Shown one piece after another: positions 46,523 to 57,809 of a stretch of DNA of 64,000 bases. Source of the DNA: Axinella damicornis (Eukaryota > Porifera > Demospongiae > Axinellida > Axinellidae); the NCBI GenBank assembly GCA_963931865.1, contig OZ007509.1:19684227-19748226 (forward strand), given 5' to 3'. Each line of letters starts with the position of its first letter. Position 1 is the first letter of the stretch. The notes under the pieces were generated by a model. It saw nothing but the letters and a program-made list of their open reading frames with translations. It did not search any database and was not told where the DNA came from. Position numbers and translations under genes: made by a program.

Positions 46523-47079
46523 TGGGGCGAGCCTGAGCGAGCCCCACATAGACGTGTAGAACGTGAGCCGCGTCTGCGTACGTCGTGCCGTAAATACAAT
46601 CTACTGCATTTAAGCGAAACGTAACCGTCATCGAAGCTCAAAAAGTGTTAGTTCTGATCTGAGAGCTGTGAGCCTGAGCCTGAGGCACGAATCTGTGAAC
46701 CGTGTACTCCTTGGATGGCTACAACAGGGACGGAGACCACTCACGAGTCTACCTCTTCAATGGATACAGCGATGCGCGCTACCGCACGGCAACATAGCTT
46801 AAAGACTGCGAAAGTGCGACTTCTGACTGATCTAGCTAGCTACAAGTTCACCGTTTGCTACTCGCGGCTGTGTTGAAGTCACTGACTCGTAGACCTGCTC
46901 TTCAATGGCTACAGTCATGGGAGCTACTGCATAGCGGAAGAAGACTGAGCGAGAGTGCTCATCGTGTATCGTCCATACAGTTCTTGTGCTGCAATTCCGA
47001 TAGCCTGAGGTTGAGTTACATTCGAAATGCATAGCTATGCATGCTACATATGCATGCACTTGCTCAGGCTCGCCCCACA
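46523..47079. mobile_element. TGGGGCGAGCCTGAGC element (diverged copy) between the duplicates
   Basis: Termini TGGGGCGAGCCTGAGCGAGC and GCTCAGGCTCGCCCCACA. The interior is unlike the 33652 copy except near the ends. It sits between LRCH copy A and the start of copy B. Confidence 0.65.
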
Positions 47080-47370
47080 ATGTTATACATTCTGCTAGTA
47101 TGTACCTGACGTCACCTGTGTGTAGCTGTACTAAATACGTACTGTGCTAGATGAGACTGCCGCGCGCTGTGCGAGCTACATTAACATATGGTACAGGTCT
47201 GTGTTGGTCTGCTTGCCACCACATGGGATTTACAACATGTTTGAACTCTCCTCTTCATTTTCCTCTTTCGAGGACCTGGAAGAACAGCTGATTGCAGGCT
47301 GAAGGAGCATTCCTGTTACAATTAAGATTATCTATCTCCCTCTGCTCTTTCCTCCCGCTCCCATTCTAGG

Positions 47371-47536
47371 TGTGTGTCTGTGGTCTGGTACACATATTCA
47401 AGTACCTGGAAGTGCAACAGTGACCCCCATCTCCTCGATCTTCATGAGACAAGACCTACGCAGACATTTTGAGAGTACTAACAAGAGGATTCTGTCCGCC
47501 AGACCCAACCCCTCCAGAACCGCCCCTCCAGAACAT
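47371..47536 (+). pseudogene. Relic LRCH exon (third partial copy)
   Basis: After a good acceptor (CCCATTCTAG), the sequence GTGTGTCTGTGGTCTGGTAC... parallels copy B exon 48593-48774 (VCVRGLVHIFKYLE). Deletions and an in-frame stop appear after about 17 codons, but the tail (CTAACAAGAGGA, GCCAGACCC) is still alignable. It lies upstream of copy B exon 4, out of order, implying at least one earlier duplication. Confidence 0.8.
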
Positions 47537-47607
47537 GTAAGGATCTAGTTTTCCACATGTAGCTACATGTACATAATTATGTCGAATGAGATGTCTAGGG
47601 TTGGATG

Positions 47608-47663
47608 TAGCCTCGTTCCCAGGCGCTCTTGGTAATTACCAAGAGCTCCTGGGAACGAGGCTA
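47608..47663. mobile_element. 56-bp MITE, CCCAGGC family
   Basis: TAGCCTCGTTCCCAGGC and GGGAACGAGGCTA around CTCTTGGTAATTACCAAGAG, a perfect hairpin. Flanks GGGTTGGATG and GGGTTGGGTG match at 9 of 10 positions. Confidence 0.8.
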
Positions 47664-47939
47664 GGGTTGGGTGATACAAACCTTGCAATACTGTACATGT
47701 ATGTGTGTGTGTAATGGGAGGCCAATGGAAGCCACTTGACCCTGAGTCAAACCAAGAGTTCATAATAGGCCTTGGCGAATTATGCTCCCTCCCTCCCAGG
47801 ACCTGAGCTGCAACATGTTACCTGACCTCCCCCACTCCGTTTGCCAACTCGCATTATTAGAACACCTCGATCTCCATAGAAATGAACTAAAGGATGTCCC
47901 AACAGGTACGTTGTTACACCAGTAATGATTGTCCAGATG

Positions 47940-48157
47940 GTTGATTGTCCACTTTCCTCCCTCCCCCTCCCTCCCTCCACCTCCCTCCCCTTCCCTCCCT
48001 CCCCTCCCTCCCCCTCCCTCCCCCTCCCTCCCCCTCCCTCCCTCCCTCCCTACCTCTCTCCGTCCCTCCCTCCCTCTGTCCCTCCCTCTCCTTCCCTCCC
48101 CCTCCCTCCCCCCTCCCCCCCCCCCCCCCCCCCTCCCTCCCTCCCTCCCTCCCTCAG
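47940..48157. repeat. CCCT-rich intron with poly-C
   Basis: Low-complexity CCTCCCTCCC with a poly-C run (about 48115-48133) up to the acceptor at 48158. The homologous copy A intron is where the N gap falls. Confidence 0.9.
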
Positions 48158-48917
48158 ACATCTACTTGCTACCACTACTGTACCTGGACATCTCGGCCAA
48201 CTCCCTCTGTCGCCTCCCCACAACCCTGCGTCTCATTGACAGCCTCTCCATACTCCGTGTTACAGACAACCCCCTGGAGTCCCCACCCACACAGGTGAGC
48301 ACTGGCCCGGGCCAGACGGGGGGTGCACATGTATCATGCATGTAGTAGCGTACTTCGAGACACTTCAGCTGGTGTAGGTCTGTGCTGAGCTTCCATGTAA
48401 TTCTCTCTCTGCCACTTCCTTCCCTCCCTCCCTCCTCCCTCCCTCCTCCCTCCCTCCCTCCTCCCTCCCTCCTCCCTCCTCCCTCCCTCCTCCCTCCCTC
48501 CTCCCTCCTCCCTCCCTCCTCCCTCCTCCCTCCCTCCTTCCTCCCTCCGCCTCCTCCCCCCCCCCCTCTTTTCCTCCCTTCCTCTCCCTCAGGTGTGTGT
48601 CCGTGGTCTGGTGCACATATTCAAGTATCTAGAAAACCTAGAGAAGCGTGGCAGCGACCCCCATCTCCTTGCCCTCTCAGCACGGGACGAGACTCTGCGC
48701 AGACGTAAGGAGCGTTCTAACAAGAGGACACCGTCTGCCAGACCCATGTCCGAGAGCACACCTCTCCATAATGGGTGAGGAACCGCCTCTCATTAGTCTT
48801 CTACATGTACATTGAAGGAGATGTCTGACTGTGCCATCATGCATGTCTTTTGGGCATGACAATCCAGTGTGCATTGTATGAATGTGCCCCACTTAATTGC
48901 AGGGGCTTACTCATAGA

Positions 48918-49623
48918 TGGGGCGAGCCTGAGCGAGCCCCACCCAGATGTGAAGTATGTGATCTGTGTCTGTCTGTCTATTTGTATGTTCGTACTTCTTA
49001 CACTTCTGCAAATAACCAAACGTTTCTTGCGTCATGCGTAAATTCAAACTTCAAAATGGTAATGAACGACAGAAGCAATCTACTTCTTTGGTGACTATCT
49101 ACGAAGGCAGCGAAAGTGCTGTCATCTTTCCATGTCATCTGTTCATCGATCAATGAATGGAGGTCAATCATCAACAGACTGTCCGTCTACCGTCATCTCT
49201 CTGTACAGCTGTCCCTGCTGAGCGCATGGCCTGGCCATGCATGCTCCATTATTGTGCTCTGAGCTGTCTGTGCCATGCATCTGTCCTGCTGAGCGCATCA
49301 TGTGCTGGATCAGTGTGCAGCGTGACTGACACCATGTGTGGGTGCTTTCAGTCTGTTGACTCAGTTCCTGCATTGTGTATATACATTGTATGTGTGCGTG
49401 TGCTTTGATGTATGCGATCTCAGACTACAGCCATATCTATACCAAGAGTGTATAATGAAGAAGAAGAGAGTATCGAACTCGCTATAGGCTAACGTTGAAT
49501 GTATGCGGAAAGTAATGTGACATCCAGTATGGTGCACGTGATCCACACGGACTCGACTATCCCATTTTGTGTAGGTCCTGTGATCTGCTTGCATGTTCCA
49601 GGCTTGCTCAGGCTTGCTCCACA
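48918..49623. mobile_element. TGGGGCGAGCCTGAGC element (duplicate of the 33652 copy)
   Basis: Same left end as 33652. The right end is decayed (GCTCAGGCTTGCTCCACA). It has about 150 bp more interior than the copy A version. Confidence 0.65.
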
Positions 49624-50299
49624 ATGTACTACATTCCTCTAGTCAAGTACCCATACTGAAATCAGAGAGGGGCCACGCTTGCAAGTTTCTCATAAGTGCT
49701 GAGATTTGCATAAGGTGTAGCTATTGCATTCATGAATTTGTAACCCCTCCCCCCCCCCCTCCCTCTCCCTCTCCTTCTCCCTTTCCCCCTCCATCCCTGC
49801 ATTCTCCCAACCCAGTCGTGACCACCCGCTGGACCTGTACCACGAGGTGGCTAGTCTGGTGAACACAGCCTTCGGGGATGACCCCTCCCTGATTAAGAAT
49901 GATGTGAGTGTACACCACATATCTCCACTCACCCACATGCGTGTACCGTAGTCTCAGATGATGAAAGAGCATTTCTGCATTCATTCATGAAAGAACGCCA
50001 TGTTTGTTTATCAGCAAGACTCATGTATCCCATGGGCCCAGTACACTAGAGACAGGTGTAGATTTACATTTTCTGTGCTCTCTACGCCAGGCGCATTTAC
50101 ACACATAATCTCACACACAATCACATGCACACATATACCATGCCCCCCCCCCCCCCCCCCCCCTCCCTCTACCCCCATATACACACCCCCACACACACAG
50201 GGTGAGGTGACCCCCACAGGAGCAATGCACTGGAGTGTTGCTCAGTTTATGACCCCAGACAGGGTAGGAAGTGCACTCATGGAATAGATGCTGACCGTG

Positions 50300-50880
50300 C
50301 ACACATAACCACCCTCACACACACACACCCTCACACACATACATACCCTCACACGCACATACACACACACACACCCTTACACACACATTCACATACACAC
50401 CCTCACACACATACATACCCTCACACGCACATACACACACACACACCCTTACACACACATTCACATACACACCCTCACACACATACATACCCTCACACAC
50501 ACACACCCTTACACACACATTCACATACACACCCTCACACACATACATACCCTCACACGCACATACACACACACACACCCTTACACACACATTCACATAC
50601 ACACCCTCACACACATACATACCCTCACACGCACATACACACACACACACCCCTTACACACACATTCACATACACACCCTCACACACATACATACCCTCA
50701 CACGCACATACACACACACACACCCTTACACACACATTCACATACACACCCTCACACACATACATACCCTCACACGCACATACACACACACACACCCTTA
50801 CACACACATTCACATACACACCCTCACACACATACGCACCCTCACACACACACATACCCCACACCCTTACACACCCACAC
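50300..50880. repeat. CA-rich minisatellite (~62-bp units)
   Basis: About eight units of CACACACATACATACCCTCA, CACGCACATACACACAC, CCTTACACACACATTCACAT. The copy A intron has only a short version (35085-35170). Confidence 0.9.
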
Positions 50881-51324
50881 CCAGCCTCCCGGGATGACGA
50901 ACCCATCAAAGGAGGAGTACCGTGAGGCCGCTCACCGACTGTACATGGAGCAGGAGAGACAGAAGAGAAAGCTACAGAAGTTCAAGTCCTCCTCCCCACC
51001 CCCTCCTTCCACCAACTACACCCCTCCACACTCCACACAGAGGTAGGTGTGGAAGGAGTGGCGTGTATGTTTGTGAGTGGGGGGAGAGTGTTGTAGCTAC
51101 TTGCAAAATCAATGGACTCTACTACTTTTCGAGGTCTCTGTGATCCCCGCTCGGGTTGCTCTGCACTTGAAGTCCAACGAATCAGCAGAGGTCCTTCTGT
51201 ACGTGTAAAGAAGGCTGTACAGATGATTATACTATACTTCAATGAAATACTGCGATATGATTGGCCAATTGAAGGGGGTTTATTTCACTTACACACCTGT
51301 AAATTTACACCTGTAAAATTTCAC

Positions 51325-51905
51325 TTATACACCTGTAAAATTTCTCCAGTCCTTGAAGCGCAAATGCCGGTGTTTGTCTCCACCACGGAGAGCAAAGCAA
51401 ATGCCATTGAAAAAAAGACGCTGTTCAGCAATGCCTGTGGAGAATGGTCCCCCAGAACGCCTTTTTTCCAGAGCGACTCTTATTCTTCTTTTGTTAGTGG
51501 CTCTGGCTGACGCTTTTCCGAGCCAATTCCTGCTTGTTTTAGCCGTTTCATCTCGGCATCGAGGGTGGTGCGGAAATCTGCATACAGGCGTTCTTTAAAG
51601 AAGTCGAGTTCAGGTTTGCCATTTTGACGAAGAAATCGCATGATTCCGCAAACAATGTGATAGAGAGTGCCTGGCGGATACTCCTGACCATCCTTCTTTC
51701 TCACCTCCAGCACGAACCGTGACAGCCAATATTGCAGCAGTTGGCTTGTTGTTAGCATGCAAATGTCCGAGGGAACTTGCTCTTTTGACCTGCTGTTTCT
51801 GGCCTTTCTCCATTGCTCCCATAGGCTGATGCACCAAGCTGTGTCCTTTGTCGTTCTCTTGGGTACGGCAAACTTTTTTGCTTGCTGCACTTCGCTGTCG
51901 GACAT
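51325..51905 (-). pseudogene. Crypton-type (DUF3504) tyrosine-recombinase remnant
   Basis: Minus strand, within the copy B LRCH intron. It starts MSDSEVQQAKKFAVPKRTTK, continues through DICMLTTSQLLQYWLSRFVL, then EYPPGTLYHIVCGIMRFLRQ and FRTTLDAEMKRLKQAGIG. After an in-frame TAA at 51480-51482 the same frame resumes with ESLWKKGVLGDHSPQALLNS and YFALR-like CFALRGGDKHRHLRF, to a stop at 51325. This layout (YWLSRFV, YP..TLY, LDAEMKRL, LLGDHSPQALLN) matches the DUF3504 domain found in Crypton-derived animal genes such as KCTD1, QRICH1 and ZMYM. The catalytic C-terminal region is missing. It is absent from copy A. Confidence 0.75.
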
Positions 51906-52118
51906 AGGTGGAGCAAAACGTGAGGGTGGGGCTGGCTTTGGTTGGGTCTGCGCCTCGGCCTCACGCTCGCGCTGAATATCGAGAAGGCATGATGTCATTG
52001 GGCGGGGCGTTTTCGTCCGTTCCAGGGATCTCAGACTCCGGTTCTGCTTCCATGTCCCAACCGCGTGGCATGAGTAGGTTGAGTCATTGGGGAGTAGGCG
52101 GACCGTGGTAAGAGGGAC

Positions 52119-53152
52119 TGCCATTAAGGTTACGGGATACTCGTGCGCGCGGCGTGTGAAATGTATTGGGAAATGTATACTTAAGCTCGCTAACCAAAAA
52201 TCTCGAGTACGAAGAGCGTGAGCAACTTGATTCTGGCGGTGGAGGTGCGCTGTCACAAGGTGCAGGGCATGACGGAGCTTTTTTCGATAGTATACCGTAT
52301 AGCGCTTAAATTTCGCGGGTCTAGATTTTCGCGAATTTCGCGAATTACAGGTCATTCGCGAAATTATTTCAACGAAAATTTTGACAAGTGTTGTGCGCCT
52401 ACAGCTACGCCGACAGTATTCCAGTGTAGGCGCGCGACACTGGTCACAGCTAGCTTGATGGCTCTGTTTGTGTACTTCAACAGTGAGGATGGACAGTAGT
52501 CGAAGTGTAAGCTTCCGGATCCACATGGAGAGTTCTCCCAAGAGGTACCATCTGACATGTGCGGTATCTGCCAATACTGAAGCTGCCAGCTCGATCCGGC
52601 GAAGGTTAGGGGAACGCCCAGGTATCTGAAAACGAACTCCGAGAGCGTCGAAGTGGGGAAGAGAGTGTCGCAGAATACAACGCACCGACGAAGTGGTCTG
52701 TGGTATCTAGTTGAGTTCAGCGTGCACGGAAGTCTTCAAGTGCAGTATCAGGTAGGTGAGTATAGTACACCACGCCCATTGTGTGGGCGTGGCGTTTTAC
52801 CGCAAATTCACGAAATTTTTTCAACGAAATGTTCTCGAAGAGCAATTCGCGAAAATTTAGACCCGCGAAATATAAGCGCCATACGGTAATCCCTGGCAAA
52901 TTTATCTGCTGTCTCGCTCTAGAAAAGCGGTAAATACGGCTTTTTGGTGAACTGAACTGCTCGTTTTTGCACGGCTATACAGCGTATCGGTAAAAGCTTC
53001 CGTCATGCCCTGCGCCTTGTGACAGTGCACCTCCACCGCCAGAATCAAGTTGCTCACGCTCTTCGTACTCAAGATTTTTGGTTAGCGAGCTTAAGTATAC
53101 ATTTCCCAGTACATTTCACACGCCGCGTGCACGAGTATCCCGTAACCTTAAA
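52119..53152. mobile_element. Nested foldback element (two concentric inverted repeats)
   Basis: The outer arms of about 165 bp at 52119-52283 and 52992-53152 are inverted copies (GGTTACGGGATACTCGTGCG against CGTGCACGAGTATCCCGTAA; GTCACAAGGTGCAGGGCATG against CATGCCCTGCGCCTTGTGAC). A second pair at about 52305-52385 and 52800-52885 (TAAATTTCGCGGGTCTAGAT against AAATTTAGACCCGCGAAATA) lies inside, enclosing about 415 bp with a GCCCATTGTGTGGGC hairpin. No coding content is credible. Copy B-specific. Confidence 0.85.
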
Positions 53153-53320
53153 CTGACTCATCTCTGCCAAGAAATATCGGACTGAACGGTTGCTAGCTAT
53201 TTTGGTTGCTAATACGGACAGCTATTTAATTGGCTGCTTGCCTCTGCAGCAGCCGTTGCTGAGCTACGTTGTTTGTTGCTAAGGTAGGAAAAAACTCGAT
53301 TGGTTATAGTATAAATACCT

Positions 53321-53458
53321 TAAACAATGAAACCCTCGGGGCCTACGGGATTTAGATCCCCTTGGAAACCTATAGACACCCTTGCGCTTTGCGCACTGGT
53401 GTCTATATAGTTTCCGCGGGGCTCTAAATCCCATAGTCCCCTCGGTTTCATCGTTTAA
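53321..53458. repeat. Imperfect ~138-bp inverted repeat
   Basis: TAAACAATGAAACCCTCGGG...GGGATTTAGA on the left and TCTAAATCCC...CCCTCGGTTTCATCGTTTA on the right, with a central GACACCCTTGCGCTTTGCGC hairpin. Copy B-specific. Probably another foldback MITE. Confidence 0.8.
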
Positions 53459-54050
53459 CCTATATTTATAGCAGCCATAGCGCTCGCACATGCGCTCTTC
53501 CAACAATTTCTAATTATGTGTCGCATTAAGCGATTTTTGTGAAACGTATTTTCAAATCTTGCGTCGTCTGGAAAAATATTTTTGGTGATGCAAATTTAGA
53601 GCGCTTACGGTATGATAAGGTAATAGCATTAGAATTAGAATCTTTGCTGCTGTTGTCGTTGGTGACCATCATGAAGCTAAGACTACTTTCAGGATCCCTG
53701 AAATGTTACTGATGCCGATGTAGCGATGGACGGATGTGCTCTTCTTGGGCTCTTGTTACTGACCATGCAGGACCCAATGTTGCAACCTCAGTTTTGCTGC
53801 TACCCCTTGAAATCAAATTTTAGTCCATTATCGAGTCCATTATTTTGTCGAGAGTCTAGAGTCCAGGTTTTGTACTGTCCCCATGAGGACAACCTTTTAC
53901 ACAGACATGCTACATGTACCTCTTCTGTGTTGTGGAATGTCCTGTATGTGTAACGTAAATGAATAGTGCATGAAATTACAAGCAGGGAAGTCTCGATATA
54001 CATAATGTCTAGCTACACACAGCAAACCTTGAACCACGTACAGTAAGTGA

Positions 54051-56218
54051 CTACTCTAGACTAATAATTCCCATGAACACAGTTTTGTTATACTTTTCCT
54101 GGCTATCATCCCCACCAATGACTATCATTGTGTTGGATGATAGCTGTACTGCAGTGCAGGTATCTCGTGGCTCTGGTAGGTCTCCAGTCGTGATCCTGAC
54201 CCAGGAGTTGGTGAGGGGGAAGAAAACATTGATGTCTGGGAAGGACGTTTTGGTATCGTGACCTCCCACGGCTAGCAGGTTTCCACTCAGGCTAGCTGCA
54301 GTGGAATCATTCAGTGGGGTGTCAGGGAGGGTCTTCCAGACTGATGTGGGGCTAGCTGACTGGCGAGTAGGTGAGGTGGCTTTCTGAACGAGGGAGGCAA
54401 GAGAAGCATACAAGACAGTGGTTACATCATTGTTGTCAGCGTCACCTCCCCCCAGTAGGTAGCAGGTGTCAGCAATGGTGACGGAAGTCATGGCTCCACG
54501 AGGTGCAGGCAGGGGGTCGGCAGTGTACCACTGAGATGTTTCACTGCTGTACACCTCCACAGTGGCACAGACCACAGCCTTGCCATCCCTGACACCAGTA
54601 GACCCCCCACTGGCAATGATGGCGGACTGGGTGGTGGCAACAGTGAGGAGACATCTAGCAGTTGGCGTGGGCTTGAGGAACTCCTCCCACTCTTGGGATT
54701 CTTCTTTGAAGCGATACACCTTACCAGTGATATCAACAGCACTTACTGCTCCCCCCACTGTGATGAGATGTCCGGTGAACTGAGCCATTGCAAATCCACA
54801 CACAGGGTGGGGAGGGAGACGGCTCCACTCATCCCTGGATGTGTCGTACTGGAAGACATGATGTTTTTCCTCCTCATCCTGAGTAGGTCCCCCTCCCACA
54901 TAGACCTTTTCCCCCATCACCACAGCCTGTGCACCATACATTTCCACTGGTATATCGGCACACCTCGTCCACTGCAGCCTGGCCCGGGGGTGGAGGAGCT
55001 GGGGCTGGAGGGAGGGAAGGGACACTATAACATGCACTGGTATTAGTGTATGATGTAACTGGTGGTGTGTAGTACTCGTACCTGGTTCTGTGTGTCGGGC
55101 TGTCCAGTGTGGCTGGGCTGACTGTGCGCCTGTTGTGAAGGGTCTCGAACTGATAGTCTCTCAACCTCCCCTCTCAGAGAGTCGATTTTGGATCGATTTT
55201 GTTGGATCTCAGTAGTAAGACGGTCATTTTCTGACCGGTTTGACTGGTTCGTGTCAGTGAGGGTTTGAAAGCGTGCTTCAAACTGTTGAAGCATCTCAAC
55301 TCGGTTGGTAAATGGTTGAGGTAGTGTGGACAAGATGGCGTTGACTCGTTCCAAGAGGGCTGGAGCCTCAGGTCTGTGAGCCGGCATGTTGCTGAGGCAC
55401 TGACGAATCAGCCCCATCAGGGGATGGTCGTTGCCAATCTCCTGAAGATACTCTGTCCTGCGCTCAACTTCAGAGACAGGGATGATTGCACCAGGGTTTT
55501 GTGGGTCGGGACGGAACGCATCATCAGGAAATGGCCACCTTCCACAGAGGGTGTGGATGATCAGGACTCCATAGGAGTAGATGTCGATTTTTGAGGTGTA
55601 CTTGGATTTTGTCATGAGAGCCTCTGGTGGCATGTAGCAGGGGGTGCCAGGAGCTTTCGTCTGTGTCATCTGGGTCATTCGGGCGGGGGTCAGGTTGAGG
55701 ATCTTTGCCACTCCCAGGTCTGAGAGCTTGGCATTCATGTTGGACGTGAGAAGGACATTATTGGCAGAGAGATCACGATGAATTATCGGTGGCGAATTCT
55801 CATGCAAGTAAACCAGACCCAGAACCACATCACGCAATATTCCATAACTGATCTCCTTGGGTAGGACACCATACCTCTCCAGACAGGCGGACAGGGTGGT
55901 GTGGAGGTACTCCATCACCAGTACAGGCAGTGGGGAGCCCTGCTCGAAGCACACACCGAGGAACTGTACGATACACGGGTGGTGTAGTCCACCGAGGAGC
56001 TCACATTCACCCGCAAACCGCTCCAGCATGGCTGCTTGTTCATTGGGTGTGGCTGAGTTGAACAAAATGTCATGGATCTTCTTGCCCACACATTTCAACC
56101 TGCGAAATTCGAGCTCTTTAACCACTGCGTATGACCCGTGCCCCACCTCTCTACCCGTATCACAAACTTCATCAAGTTCAAACCTCCTCAGAGCACTAGC
56201 TGCACCTCCTGTGGCCAT
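54051..56218 (-). CDS. Protein kinase - coiled coil - Kelch propeller (copy B, intact)
   Basis: Two exons, 56218-55082 (379 codons) and 55004-54051, encode 696 residues. They lie antisense in the LRCH intron between 51042 and 56681. Kinase domain ~18-290: glycine loop GHGSYAVV (26-33), lysine in CVGKKIH (46/47), likely helix-C Glu71, HRDLSANN (147-154), DLG in place of DFG (167-169) and PPE in place of APE (197-199). HRD lacking the Ser/Thr-kinase HRDLK lysine, plus SANN, resembles TKL kinases. Residues ~310-365 form a polar coiled coil. Residues ~385-690 are about six Kelch repeats (VYVGGG, LITVGG, SGGSTG, YLLGGG, LLAVGG, IVIGGD) closing a propeller. No signal peptide or membrane segment, so cytosolic. 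Kinase-Kelch fusion suggests a sensor or adaptor whose target is unknown. The chosen ATG (MATGGAASALRRFEL) is the one shared with copy A. Confidence 0.9.
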
Positions 56219-56374
56219 CTTTGTGCCTTCACAAACACTGCAGAGAAAATGGGGTGGACTATCATCATGTGATCTGTTGGAATGTGTAGGCACAGCTCAT
56301 GAATATGATTTTCTCCTCCACATTGGGCAATGAATAAGCATGACATTGTATTATAGATGAGGTTTAAACTTACT

Positions 56375-56434
56375 CAAGAGCACATAGTAGACCACGCCCC
56401 CACGGAGGTGCGGTCTGCTTATGTGCTCTTGACA
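56375..56434. repeat. Hairpin repeat upstream of kinase-Kelch copy B
   Basis: TCAAGAGCACATA / TATGTGCTCTTGA with inner AGACCACGCC / GGTGCGGTCT, about 160 bp upstream of the start codon, as in copy A. The loop differs by a single base (CTCGG against CACGG). Confidence 0.8.
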
Positions 56435-56639
56435 TAATACATTAGACCCTCTCTACTGGGTTCTAAGAGAAGTGATCTAGTACTATTAACGCTATGGATT
56501 AGGTGCACCTGTGTGTGTGTGTGCATGTCTATGTATGTGTTTTGCTACACATGTACCAGTGACAGAGTGGAATACCAGCATAGATAGAGACAGAGTCAGA
56601 ACTATAATGTATGTAGTGGTCAGTAGTTTACAACTGTAC

Positions 56640-56676
<37 letters not shown>

Positions 56677-57809
56677 ACAGCCCCACCCACTTTGGCACAC
56701 TACCTAAACGGCAGGGGTCTAAAGGAGACGAGGGTGTTGGTGGTAGCATGAAGCCGAAGGTGGTTGGGAGGTCTCTGCCCAATGAGAGGTACCCTCGCAG
56801 CGGGTCCTGGAACTCACACATGAGGAGATCCAACCCCGTGCTACCCAGCAAGTACAGCACCCCTCCCCCTGAGCGATCAAAGTGAGTGGAGGGGGATCAT
56901 CTGGTAGTGTAAGTACAGCACCCCTCTCCCTGAGTGATCTAAGTGAGTGGAAGGGTTGAAATTCACCTCATGTACACTGGCTATCATGTGGAACTGGATT
57001 GTGGTTGTCTCATTCTGCAGGACTGATCATTACAAGGAGAGGGGAGTGGATGTAAAGGAGGGAGGAGAGGAGGAGGACGATTGACAGAAGATCAAGCAGG
57101 CGCAGAAGGAAGCCGTCAGGGACTTTGTGGTAAGACTGTGGTGGGAGGAGGTTGGGGGGGGGGGGGGGGGGGGGGGGATAACACTGTAGCACCTCAAATT
57201 TCACACACCTCTCTATCACGCACGCACATCCACAGATCCGAAGGTCAGCTCACAGTGCCACTGACCTTCATTCCACTACTGCTGCTACTTCTCAATCCTC
57301 TCCCAAGAAGAGACCGGTGAGTGTGTACTGTAGTGTACGATGACAGTGGCCAATAGGGAACTTGCATGATTACGTCATGAGAACAGTTGGACACGCCCCC
57401 TTATGGTAACGCGTACCATTCAGCTCCATTGAAAATGTATTGGGAATGGCTACCAAGGTGAGCGTTTATAAGCAAATGCACCCGCGTGCTAGTTTGTATC
57501 AGAAAATGCCAGAGATTGGCTGTCCAAAAGTTTTGCTACAAAATGATGCCTTATACGTGCAAATCGGAGAAGCGGTTGTTACCCCGTGCGCATGCGCAGC
57601 AGGGGTAGAGTGATCGGTTTGTCTGTCAGTCAGTCAGTCAGTCTGTCCGTCCAAGCGGTTTGAGCAGTGAAGGCCTTGTTGAAGGCTTATTTCAGGATAG
57701 AAGTGTCAGAATTCAGAAAATACTAGCGTCTACATAACTCACAGACCAGAGATCCACTCGAGGGGGTGAAAAAAGTAGCGCGAATGTCGACGATTAGCTG
57801 TTCTAGTTT

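Noticed and set aside
51480..52685. Single 401-codon protein including the Crypton domain
   Set aside because: The N-terminal ~260 codons run through foldback repeat arms that also occur inverted at 52992-53152. Only the part from about 51905 has family-like sequence.
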